Assembly: GCA_900545875.1 (NCBI GenBank)
Contig: URAQ01000133.1
Location: forward strand, 1-5,243
Direction of reading: 5' to 3'
Origin: an uncultured Collinsella sp.
GTDB taxonomy: Bacteria > Actinomycetota > Coriobacteriia > Coriobacteriales > Coriobacteriaceae
DNA: 5,243 bases
Shown here: in pieces, positions 1-5,243 of the stretch
Position numbering within the stretch: position 1 is the first letter of the stretch
Layout of the letters: each line of letters opens with the position of its first letter
Program-made: the position numbers and the translations under genes
The notes under the pieces: model-generated
What the model was told of the DNA's origin: nothing
Seen by the model: only the letters and a program-made list of their open reading frames with translations
The model's database searches: none

Positions 1-322
1 GCTCGGGTGCCGCAAACACCGCAGCGCTCTCGTTGATTGCCGCGGCGACGGGCTCTGCAAAGTGAGCCGGCGCCGGGGTTGCTTCGGGCGCTGTGGGCTG
101 TTCCGCAGCATGTGCGCCGATGGGCGCCGCTACGGCATCCTCTTCGTCCTCGTTATCGGCGAGATCCGAAATATCATGCGTTACATGCGAAAGAGGCAGG
201 GAGAACACGGTGTCCTCGGGCTCCACGGGTGCGGAGCCCGCCGGAGCGGCGTGGGCCGGCGCAGCTGTGGCGGCGGCCGGTGCCTCGGTCATAGTTGCGG
301 ACTTGTTCTCCTCGTCGATCAT
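1..322 (-). CDS. N-terminal part of an unidentified protein in the FHA/kinase operon, possibly a PP2C phosphatase (partial)
   Basis: The frame is open from an ATG at 322-320 to the left edge, giving 107 codons without a stop. The ATG overlaps the TGA of the upstream FHA gene (ATGA), and a GAAGGTG ribosome site lies 8 nt upstream (331-337). A second in-frame ATG at codon 11 has its nearest purine run too far away, so 322 is preferred. The visible part is low-complexity and rich in Ala, Pro and Glu. A short more hydrophobic motif, DTVFSLPL (residues 37-44), is followed by an acidic run (NEDEED, 57-62). There is no signal peptide or membrane segment, and no catalytic motif is visible. In the known actinobacterial cluster the gene after fhaB is the PP2C phosphatase pstP, so this may be the disordered N-terminal extension of such an enzyme. 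That identity rests on gene order alone. It could equally be another disordered operon protein. Confidence 0.7.
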   Translation of the reverse strand, partial: MIDEENKSATMTEAPAAATAAPAHAAPAGSAPVEPEDTVFSLPLSHVTHDISDLADNEDEEDAVAAPIGAHAAEQPTAPEATPAPAHFAEPVAAAINESAAVFAAPE

Positions 323-735
323 CGACGGTTCACCTTCATGACCACGTCGCCAATCTGGACTTCGTCGCCCTCACGCAGCGTCGCGGGCTCCACGAGCTGG
401 CGGCCGTTGACGAGCGTGCCGTTAAGCGAGTTGAGGTCCTCGATGATGAGCGCCGGGCCCTGCAGCGAAAAGCGCGCATGCGAGGCCGAGACGAACGGTT
501 CGTTGATGCAGATGTCCGAAGACGGCGAGCGACCGACGATGACGGGGCCGAGCATGTCTACGTGGATGCCGCGGATACCGCGCGGACCCTTGTCCACATC
601 AATCGTCCAGATAGCCGAGTCGCGGCGCTGCCCGCGCACAAGTCCCACGCCGGTCTTCATGACGGCGAACAGGAAGATATAGAGCAGGGCGACCAAGACG
701 ATGCGGCCTGCAAAAAGGACGATATCGATGTTCAT
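319..735 (-). CDS. fhaB: FhaB-like membrane-anchored FHA-domain protein
   Basis: This is a 138-residue protein with one N-terminal membrane helix (about residues 5-27, from IVLFAGRIVL to LFAVM). A basic stretch (RGQRR, 34-38) follows, then a C-terminal FHA domain (about 63-136). The phosphothreonine-binding signature is complete: GRS at 68-70 with Arg69, SASH at 83-86 (Ser83, His86) and LNSLNGT at 101-107. Length and layout match mycobacterial FhaB/FipA, which binds phosphorylated partners at the division site. The domain should face the cytoplasm and dock proteins phosphorylated on Thr by the operon's kinase. The gene starts 6 nt after the FhaA-like stop, with an AGGGG ribosome site (746-750) lying in the end of that gene. 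Its own stop overlaps the next start. Family assignment is firm. The symbol is by analogy with Mycobacterium, and the binding partner here is unknown. Confidence 0.9.
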   Translation of the reverse strand: MNIDIVLFAGRIVLVALLYIFLFAVMKTGVGLVRGQRRDSAIWTIDVDKGPRGIRGIHVDMLGPVIVGRSPSSDICINEPFVSASHARFSLQGPALIIEDLNSLNGTLVNGRQLVEPATLREGDEVQIGDVVMKVNRR

Positions 736-741
736 AAGCGA

Positions 742-1752
742 CTATCCCCTAAATTCAAAGGTGCTCAGGCCAAACGTCAGCAGATCGCCGTTGCGCAGCG
801 GGCAGCGCGTAATGCGGCGGTTGTTGACGAGCGTGCCGTTGGTGGAATTGAGGTCCTCGATCGACCAATCCGAGCCCGTAAAGGTGAGCTGGGCGTGGCG
901 ACGCGACACGTTGGGGTCGCGCAGGGCAATGTCGGAAACCGAGCGCTCGCGACCGATGGTCACCTGTGCGGAGGTGATGCTATGGCTCTCGCCGCTCACG
1001 ACATCGACGAGCTGGGCGAGCGGGCGCTGCGGGGCGCGAGTGCTCGCCATGTTGGAGGCGATGCCGGCTGCGGCACCTAGGCCCACGGCGGCACCGGTCG
1101 CGGCGGCTCCGCCCATGCCGGCAAGCGCGTCGCGCGAGACGGTCTGCGGCACCGGGATAGGAGCGGCGGGGTCGGGGACGCTAGGCGCGAAGGGATCTGC
1201 CACGGCAAGCGGGTCGGGAGCGGCGGCGCGAGGCGTCGGCTGCTGCTGGGGCATGGCGGCGGGGCGCTGCTGCTGCGGGGCAGCAAACTGCTGCTGGCCG
1301 GCGCGCGGGGCGCTGGCGGCACGGCTTGCCGCGGAGTTGTTCTGGCCCAGGCCGTTTTGATAGGCGCGCTCTTCTTCGTACAGGCGACCGAGCGTGGGGG
1401 CATCGACGTTCTCGGCAAAGACCGAGAACTTGCCGGCGCGCAGCTGCGGATCGATCATAAAGCGCACGAGGGGCTCGCCGACAAAGACATAGCGGCGCTT
1501 TTCGGCCTGTGCCTTCACAAACTCGCGGACCTCGCGCGAAAGCTCGGGGTAGAACGGGGCGAGCATGGGATCGTCGTCGGCGGCGATAAGGATGGTATAG
1601 AGTGCCGGCGCCGTGTTGACGCCGTTGATCACCAGAGTCTGATCCTCCATGTCGCGAGCGGCCTGCTTGGCAAGCTTCTTAAAGGAGAACGGGGCACGGG
1701 TGGCACCGAAGATGCCGGCCACGTGGTCCTCGAAGATGTTCAGGAAGTTCAC
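742..1752 (-). CDS. fhaA: FhaA-like protein: DUF3662 domain, low-complexity linker, C-terminal FHA domain
   Basis: This 336-residue protein starts at a GTG (1752-1750) that overlaps the kinase TGA, with GGAGAG (1762-1767) 9 nt upstream. Residues 1 to about 125 match the N-terminal domain of actinobacterial FhaA (DUF3662), with the typical N-terminal FE.....FGATRAPF region and the VNTAPALYTILIA strand. Residues 137-210 are a Gln/Pro/Ala-rich linker. Residues 211-233 are an unusual Ala/Gly-rich hydrophobic stretch. The FHA domain spans about 245-335, with GRE at 267-269 (Arg268), SRRH at 283-286 and LNSTNGT at 301-307, so the phosphothreonine pocket appears intact. In Mycobacterium, FhaA binds the phosphorylated pseudokinase domain of MurJ (MviN) and restrains peptidoglycan synthesis. 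A similar scaffold role here is inferred. Coupling to the kinase gene implies matched amounts of writer and reader. Confidence 0.92.
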   Translation of the reverse strand: MNFLNIFEDHVAGIFGATRAPFSFKKLAKQAARDMEDQTLVINGVNTAPALYTILIAADDDPMLAPFYPELSREVREFVKAQAEKRRYVFVGEPLVRFMIDPQLRAGKFSVFAENVDAPTLGRLYEEERAYQNGLGQNNSAASRAASAPRAGQQQFAAPQQQRPAAMPQQQPTPRAAAPDPLAVADPFAPSVPDPAAPIPVPQTVSRDALAGMGGAAATGAAVGLGAAAGIASNMASTRAPQRPLAQLVDVVSGESHSITSAQVTIGRERSVSDIALRDPNVSRRHAQLTFTGSDWSIEDLNSTNGTLVNNRRITRCPLRNGDLLTFGLSTFEFRG

Positions 1753-3602
1753 GAAAGATCACTCTCCGTATAGGTTCTTTGGTATCCGAGCAAATATAGG
1801 CATATCCCAACGATTATAGAGGATAGGATTCCCGCAACCGCCGCCTTGGCGATGACCGCGGCTGCAAGGCTGGCAATTTCCATATGGTGTGCAAGACAGG
1901 ACGCCGCTGCGCAGCCGATGCCGGTGACAGCGATGGTGGCGATTGCGGCAAGGTTTGAGCCCTGATCGACACGCTTGGCATGGGCATTGAGCAGCGCGGA
2001 TGATGCTGCGGCAGTTGCCGCGACCAGCACAAAGGCAGCCCAAAGGAGCGGGTCTCCCAGCGCTGCGGCAACGTTACCGAGCCCCAGCACGCCTCCGGCT
2101 GAAAGCGCGACCGTGGCCAGACGGGCAAAAAGCGCGCCCATGCCCGTTGCCGCGGCGGCGCTTGCCGGGCCGAGCCAAAATGACGCGACGCCGGCGGCGA
2201 CCCCAGCTGCCAGGAAGGTATTGCCGGTCAGACAGCCAAGCGCGAGTGCACAGGTGAACGTGGCGCTCGCGGCAGTCTCGGTGCGACCCCAGGCGATCCA
2301 CCAACCGGACATGGCGGCGGCAAAGATCACCGCGACGGGCAGCATCGACAGGATGCCCTGTGCCTGCATGGTGGCGTTGGCCATGAGCACCAAAAAGCCC
2401 ACAGCCGAGATGGCCGAGCCAATCTGGGGGGCCAGGCCAGCCGCCGCTCCGATCGCGATGGCCGCAATGACCAGGCCGGGAAGCGCCGCGACCCCGGCCG
2501 ATTGCATCAGCAAAAAGCTAAAGGTGCCGCACGTTAGCGCCGAGATAGCGCGCATGGTGTAGTCGCGCGCATGGCTCCAGCGCGTGCCCGCCCAGCCGAG
2601 TGCGGGGTCGACCTCGATGGCGTCGTCCTCGTAGTGCGACGGCTCGATATCGTCGAGCTCCTGCTCGTCATCCGAAAGCTCGCCAACCATTTGCTCCAGG
2701 CTGCGACGGCCTTCGCGTACGCTGCCCAGACCGGCAAGGAGCTGGTCGCAAAATGCCTCGATGCTGTTGGGGCGGTCCTGCGGCATGGGGGAGAGCGCGC
2801 TCATGAGCGCGGCCTCGGCTCCCGGGGGAAAGTGTGGTATCAGCTCGCTGGGATAGGTGGCGCCGCCGATGATGCGGTCGAGCGAGTCGGCGGGCGTGGC
2901 CGCCATAAAGGGAGCGCTGCCGCACAAGCCCTCATAGATAACGCAGGCAAGGGCAAAGACATCGGCGCGCTCATCGACCGTGCCGGTCTCGATATCGAGC
3001 TGCTCGGGCGGCATGTAGCCGATGGTGCCGCCGCGCGAGCCGCCAAAGCCACCGGCGGACGACAGTCGCGCCATGCCAAAGTCGGTGAGCTTTACATTGC
3101 CCGAGTGGTCGATGAGCACGTTGGCGGGCTTAATGTCCAGGTGGAGCACGCCATTGCTATGGGCGAAGGTGAGCGCCTGGCCCAGGGCGTCGGCAATGGC
3201 CGCGGCCTCGTCAAAGGTGAGTGAGTGGCCGTCCACGCGGTGCAAAAACTCGGCAAGCGACATGCCATCGACATACTCCATAACCAGGTAGGCATAGGCT
3301 GTATCGTGCGTAAAGTCGATAACCTGCACGATATTGGGATGTTGAAGCATAGCGGCAGTGTGCGCCTCGCGCAGGACATCCATGATGTCGCTGGCGGGCA
3401 TGCCGGAACCGTTGATAAGGGGGATGCGCTTAATGGCGACGCGGCGGCGCAGGTGCGTGTCGCGGCAGATCTCGATGGAGCCAAAACCGCCGGTCGCAAG
3501 CGTCTCGAGCGGCTGGTACCGCTTGAGCAGCTCGCGAGAGCTGGTGCCCTCCAAAGGAACGTCCGGCGAGAACCGGGCGGTATGTTGCGAGAAAAGCGGC
3601 AT
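1749..3602 (-). CDS. Hanks-type Ser/Thr protein kinase with polytopic membrane C-terminal domain
   Basis: The protein has 617 residues when started at the ATG at 3602, which has GAGGG 6 nt upstream. A TTG two codons earlier abuts the ribosome site and is rejected. The kinase domain spans about 29-290: Gly-rich loop TGGFGSI (37-43), VAIK lysine Lys58, helix-C Glu79, catalytic loop HLDIKPAN (154-161, Asp156, Asn161), DFG (174-176), PPE in place of APE (198-200), Asp214 and Arg277. All catalytic residues are present, but HLD replaces HRD, making it a non-RD kinase. An acidic linker (about 310-335) leads to residues 348-606, which hold roughly nine to eleven Ala/Gly-rich hydrophobic segments. No PASTA repeats or extracellular sensor domain are seen. 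The kinase should sit on the inner membrane face and phosphorylate Thr/Ser on proteins read by the downstream FHA proteins. It occupies the PknA/PknB role in the locus but has a different architecture, so no symbol is given. Confidence 0.95.
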   Translation of the reverse strand: MPLFSQHTARFSPDVPLEGTSSRELLKRYQPLETLATGGFGSIEICRDTHLRRRVAIKRIPLINGSGMPASDIMDVLREAHTAAMLQHPNIVQVIDFTHDTAYAYLVMEYVDGMSLAEFLHRVDGHSLTFDEAAAIADALGQALTFAHSNGVLHLDIKPANVLIDHSGNVKLTDFGMARLSSAGGFGGSRGGTIGYMPPEQLDIETGTVDERADVFALACVIYEGLCGSAPFMAATPADSLDRIIGGATYPSELIPHFPPGAEAALMSALSPMPQDRPNSIEAFCDQLLAGLGSVREGRRSLEQMVGELSDDEQELDDIEPSHYEDDAIEVDPALGWAGTRWSHARDYTMRAISALTCGTFSFLLMQSAGVAALPGLVIAAIAIGAAAGLAPQIGSAISAVGFLVLMANATMQAQGILSMLPVAVIFAAAMSGWWIAWGRTETAASATFTCALALGCLTGNTFLAAGVAAGVASFWLGPASAAAATGMGALFARLATVALSAGGVLGLGNVAAALGDPLLWAAFVLVAATAAASSALLNAHAKRVDQGSNLAAIATIAVTGIGCAAASCLAHHMEIASLAAAVIAKAAVAGILSSIIVGICLYLLGYQRTYTESDLS

Positions 3603-3608
3603 GGCCAA

Positions 3609-3613
3609 CCCTC
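3609..3613 (-). promoter_or_regulatory. Ribosome binding site of the kinase gene
   Basis: On the minus strand GAGGG lies 6 nt before the ATG at 3602. The same site directly abuts the upstream TTG codon at 3608, so it decides in favour of the ATG start. Confidence 0.7.
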
Positions 3614-3682
3614 GTGCGTTTAAAGTTCGTTTGCGAGCGGCGGGCGCGGGGCCAAGCCGTTCGCGGTGGCATAGATGCTGCT

Positions 3683-3691
3683 AGTGTAGCA
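3683..3691 (-). promoter_or_regulatory. Extended -10 promoter of the kinase-FHA operon
   Basis: Reading the minus strand, TGC followed by TACACT forms an extended -10 element (TGnTANNNT type). No good -35 hexamer is found 16-18 nt upstream, which fits an extended -10 promoter or one needing an activator. The predicted transcript start is near 3676, giving a leader of about 75 nt before the kinase ATG. This is the only plausible promoter seen for the operon. The downstream genes are too tightly packed to show their own. Confidence 0.5.
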
Positions 3692-3733
3692 CGCTCGGGC
3701 AGATGGCGAGGAAACGGGGATGAGGTGGTCCGA

Positions 3734-3762
3734 TCGGTTCGGGTCGTTTCGGCTCGTTCGGA
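3734..3762. repeat. Three tandem ~10-bp repeats (TCGNTTCGG)
   Basis: Three consecutive units read TCGGTTCGGG, TCGTTTCGGC and TCGTTCGGA (the last one base shorter). The period is 10, 10 and 9 bp, about one helical turn. They end roughly 40 bp upstream of the extended -10 element of the kinase operon, a usual place for an activator or repressor site. Function is unknown. Confidence 0.55.
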
Positions 3763-3872
3763 AAGTGGGGGACCGGTTTTCAACCAAATAATGGGATGCG
3801 CTTTCCAAAGGGGGCAGCTTGCGGAAGCTGCATCCCAGAATAATGGCCTGGAACGGGACGGACTTTCCGAAC
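3756..3872. repeat. Perfect 11-bp inverted repeat (GTTCGGAAAGT / ACTTTCCGAAC)
   Basis: The left arm at 3756-3766 and the right arm at 3862-3872 are exact reverse complements, about 95 bp apart. The left arm shares bases with the last unit of the 10-bp tandem repeat. The right arm lies between the second and third copies of the TGGGATGC repeat, so the two repeat pairs are interleaved rather than nested. Confidence 0.6.
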
Positions 3873-3901
3873 CGGCGCTCAAAAGGAAACCGCATCCCAT
3901 T
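3790..3901. repeat. Cluster of three related 15-bp repeats, consensus TGGGATGCRSYTTCC
   Basis: Copy 1 is on the plus strand at 3792-3806 (TGGGATGCGCTTTCC). Copy 2 is on the minus strand at 3837-3823 (TGGGATGCAGCTTCC). Copy 3 is on the minus strand at 3899-3885 (TGGGATGCGGTTTCC). Copies 1 and 3 extend to a 17-bp inverted repeat with one mismatch (3790-3806 against 3885-3901). Copies 1 and 2 face each other and could form a cruciform or RNA stem around the inner hairpin. The 8-mer AATAATGG occurs at 3787-3794 and again at 3839-3846. No transposase or long terminal repeats accompany the cluster. It could be a dispersed intergenic repeat element, a multi-operator region or a structured transcript. 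Confidence 0.65.
3814..3831. repeat. Perfect hairpin, 7-bp stem and 4-nt loop
   Basis: GCAGCTT (3814-3820), loop GCGG (3821-3824), AAGCTGC (3825-3831). It sits between the opposed repeat copies 1 and 2, so the whole stretch 3792-3837 could fold into a longer interrupted stem. No T-run follows on either strand, so it does not look like an intrinsic terminator. Confidence 0.6.
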
Positions 3902-4015
3902 TTGGAGCGGGGACTGCGGACAAAAGCTGGACCGTGATCTGGCTCGGATTGGAGATCGCCTGAATCGTTGATGCTGGCTGGTGTGGGAACAGAGATAAAC
4001 GAGTGGCTCGAGCGA

Positions 4016-4021
4016 TATAAT
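4016..4021 (+). promoter_or_regulatory. TATAAT -10 box of the LuxR-family gene
   Basis: A perfect TATAAT lies 19 nt before the chosen ATG at 4041. The bases 17-18 nt upstream (around 3992-3998, AGATAA) do not resemble TTGACA, and there is no TG extension, so an activator may be needed. The 8-bp palindrome GCTCGAGC (4006-4013) lies directly upstream in the spacer and could be a small operator. The predicted transcript start is near 4028. Confidence 0.5.
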
Positions 4022-4031
4022 GACACGCTAT

Positions 4032-4036
4032 GGAGG
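4032..4036 (+). promoter_or_regulatory. Ribosome binding site deciding the LuxR-family start
   Basis: GGAGG lies 4 nt before the ATG at 4041. The earlier in-frame ATG at 4020 overlaps the TATAAT box and has no purine-rich site upstream, so it would lie before the transcript start. The ATG at 4041 is therefore preferred, although the 4-nt spacing is short. Confidence 0.6.
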
Positions 4037-4040
4037 CCAT

Positions 4041-5213
4041 ATGCTTTTTTCCCGCCGTTCTGCTACATCTGCCTGCGCCATTGCGCTTGTCGTAATGGCG
4101 GTCACCCCTTATCACCGGTTTTCATCTTCAATCGGCCTGGCGTCAGGTGCAATGACCTGGCTCGTTATCCTGGGCGCATGCCTCGCGGCGTTTGTTCATG
4201 GTGCTGCGCTATGCAAGGGGGGAATGAGACGGCCGAGGCATCTCGGTGCTATCGGTGTTTTCCTTGGTGTTATTGCAACGGTTCCCGAGTGGGTTGACTT
4301 GGCCTTCTATGCTCGCGGAGATTCTATTCCATTCGTGTTTGCACCGATCTGGCTGTTGCATGGCGTTTCGTGCGTCTCGTGCTTTGCTGGGGCGTTGCTC
4401 CTCTCATATGTTATTTGGGACACGGCGGGCTCTCCTTTGACGCAGGGGGCGACGCCGACCGACGAAAGAGAGAATCGTCGCCTGCAGAACGCGATTTTTA
4501 CAGAAACAATAGCCGTCCTGTCTTGCCTGCTGTTTTGCTGTCGAGTTTCATGGAGAATTGTCCCCGAGCCATGGGGGATACCCTCTGTTTCTGCCGCATC
4601 AATTGGCCTTGCGCTTTTAATTCCGTTGGTCTATCTCGCATTGGCTGTGGCCCCGCTGTTTCGCTGCTCCCGCGCCTTTGGTCGGGGGCAGAGCGACGTG
4701 TTTGCCCGTTCTGTGCTCGTGGCAGTCCCTATTGGCCTTGTTCCGGCTGTTGAGGCGGCATACTTCGCAAGCGATGCCGCGATCATTGCATTGCTTGCGA
4801 TGGGGTCTGCTATCGCCGCTGCCTTCGTATGCATGTTACTAAGGAGAAAACGAGACAACAATTCGGATATCGCCCACGCGTCTGACCCATTCGATGCGGA
4901 GGCGTTTTCCCCTGCCCTGTCGCCTCGAGAAGAGCAGTTTGTTCGACTGCTGCTCAAAGGGAAAACGCCGGCGGAAATTGCCAAGGAGACGGATACGAAG
5001 CCATCGACGGTGCGAACAACGCTTCACCGAGCATACGGGAAGGCGTCAGTTGCGGGCTCACGCGAGCTCGTGGCGTTGTTTGCGGGTGAGGGTGATACTG
5101 TAGGGCCTGAGCTGCCGCAGCGGCATGCTGACGATATGTTGGCATCAGCTCGAACGCGCCGGCTGTTTCGATACCTGCTCACATTATTTTTGGCTCTGTT
5201 AGACCAGGATTGA
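4041..5213 (+). CDS. Membrane-bound LuxR-family transcriptional regulator
   Basis: The protein has 390 residues from the ATG at 4041. The first two thirds are hydrophobic, with about eight membrane segments (roughly 8-23, 35-58, 67-91, 98-126, 153-171, 183-207, 221-242 and 246-267). A short basic/acidic linker (RRKRDNN and beyond) leads to a C-terminal LuxR-type helix-turn-helix at about 293-347. That domain begins LSPREEQFVRLLLKGKT, continues with AEIAKETDTKPSTVRTTLHRAYGK and ends near SRELVALF. This layout, an N-terminal multi-pass domain with a DNA-binding C-terminus, is common in Coriobacteriia. The ligand and targets are unknown. There is no response-regulator receiver or autoinducer-binding domain. 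After the helix-turn-helix comes a tail ending in a hydrophobic, basic-flanked segment (RTRRLFRYLLTLFLALL, about 371-387), which is unusual. The gene is visibly richer in A and T than the kinase operon. It is divergent from that operon and not obviously connected to it. Confidence 0.88.
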   Translation: MLFSRRSATSACAIALVVMAVTPYHRFSSSIGLASGAMTWLVILGACLAAFVHGAALCKGGMRRPRHLGAIGVFLGVIATVPEWVDLAFYARGDSIPFVFAPIWLLHGVSCVSCFAGALLLSYVIWDTAGSPLTQGATPTDERENRRLQNAIFTETIAVLSCLLFCCRVSWRIVPEPWGIPSVSAASIGLALLIPLVYLALAVAPLFRCSRAFGRGQSDVFARSVLVAVPIGLVPAVEAAYFASDAAIIALLAMGSAIAAAFVCMLLRRKRDNNSDIAHASDPFDAEAFSPALSPREEQFVRLLLKGKTPAEIAKETDTKPSTVRTTLHRAYGKASVAGSRELVALFAGEGDTVGPELPQRHADDMLASARTRRLFRYLLTLFLALLDQD

Positions 5214-5243
5214 CATTCCGCCCCGTCATCTTCTTGCGATTGC

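Larger units (their letters stand above)
3603..4040. other. Divergent intergenic region, 438 bp
   Basis: The region separates the leftward kinase operon from the rightward membrane LuxR gene. It holds the kinase ribosome site and extended -10, the 10-bp tandem repeat, the TGGGATGC repeat cluster and the rightward TATAAT box. The stretch from about 3906 to 4000 shows nothing recognisable. Short open frames cross the region on both strands, but none has a convincing ribosome site or protein-like composition. Confidence 0.7.

Noticed and set aside
295..1080. A 261-codon plus-strand open frame across the FHA genes
   Set aside because: It is antisense to two proteins with clear FHA signatures. 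It is very Arg/Ala/Asp-rich with no recognisable fold, so it is a codon-bias shadow.
3606..3608. TTG as the start codon of the kinase
   Set aside because: The GAGGG ribosome site directly abuts it, leaving no spacing. The ATG two codons later has a 6-nt spacing.
2571..3623. Long plus-strand open frames opposite the kinase domain (2571-3224, 3225-3623)
   Set aside because: They lie exactly antisense to a kinase with complete catalytic motifs. Their composition is what high-GC codon bias produces on the opposite strand, and no domain is recognisable.
3814..3837. The hairpin as a rho-independent terminator
   Set aside because: No T-run follows on either strand, and it lies between two divergent genes where no terminator is needed.
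4020..4022. The first in-frame ATG of the LuxR-family gene
   Set aside because: It overlaps the TATAAT box and has no ribosome site. Transcription would begin after it.
3430..4026. Open frames across the intergenic region on both strands (minus 3430-4026 and 3620-3895, plus 3614-3937)
   Set aside because: They run through the repeat cluster and promoters, lack convincing ribosome sites, and have Arg/Ser/Pro-rich compositions without protein-like patterning.
3603..5213. A functional link between the membrane LuxR regulator and the kinase operon
   Set aside because: Divergent placement alone is weak evidence. The 438-bp gap and the different base composition argue for independent units.

Overview
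The window looks like a high-GC actinobacterial chromosome, most likely a Coriobacteriia member of the Collinsella type. Two things suggest this: an FhaA/FhaB-type forkhead-associated gene pair, which is typical of Actinobacteria, and a polytopic membrane protein ending in a LuxR-type helix-turn-helix, a family greatly expanded in Coriobacteriia. The genus is an inference from protein style, not from a marker gene.

Positions 1-3602 form one tightly packed minus-strand operon. In transcription order it holds a Ser/Thr kinase with a large multi-pass membrane domain (3602-1749), an FhaA-like DUF3662+FHA protein (1752-742), an FhaB-like membrane-anchored FHA protein (735-319), and the start of a fourth gene that leaves the left edge (322-1). 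The junctions are a GTGA overlap, a 6-nt gap and an ATGA overlap, so the four products are probably translationally coupled. The classical actinobacterial cluster is fhaA-fhaB-pstP-rodA-pbpA-pknA-pknB, so the truncated gene may be a PP2C phosphatase with an acidic Ala/Pro-rich N-terminal extension. Its catalytic part is not in view. The expected circuit is that the kinase phosphorylates Thr residues, the FHA proteins read them, and a phosphatase erases them, probably at the membrane in control of growth, division or cell-wall synthesis.

Positions 3603-4040 are a divergent intergenic region. It carries an extended -10 promoter for the kinase operon, a ~10-bp-period tandem repeat just upstream of it, a cluster of three 15-bp related repeats with nested inverted repeats and a perfect hairpin, and a TATAAT box firing rightward.

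Positions 4041-5213 encode the membrane-bound LuxR-family regulator on the plus strand. Its base composition is visibly less GC-rich than the kinase operon. The last 30 bases (5214-5243) show nothing recognisable. No rRNA, tRNA, CRISPR array, insertion sequence or clear rho-independent terminator was seen.

The most unusual points are the kinase's polytopic C-terminal domain in place of a single-pass PASTA architecture, its non-RD catalytic loop paired with a Gly-rich activation segment lacking the usual Thr pair, and the structured repeat cluster in the intergenic region.
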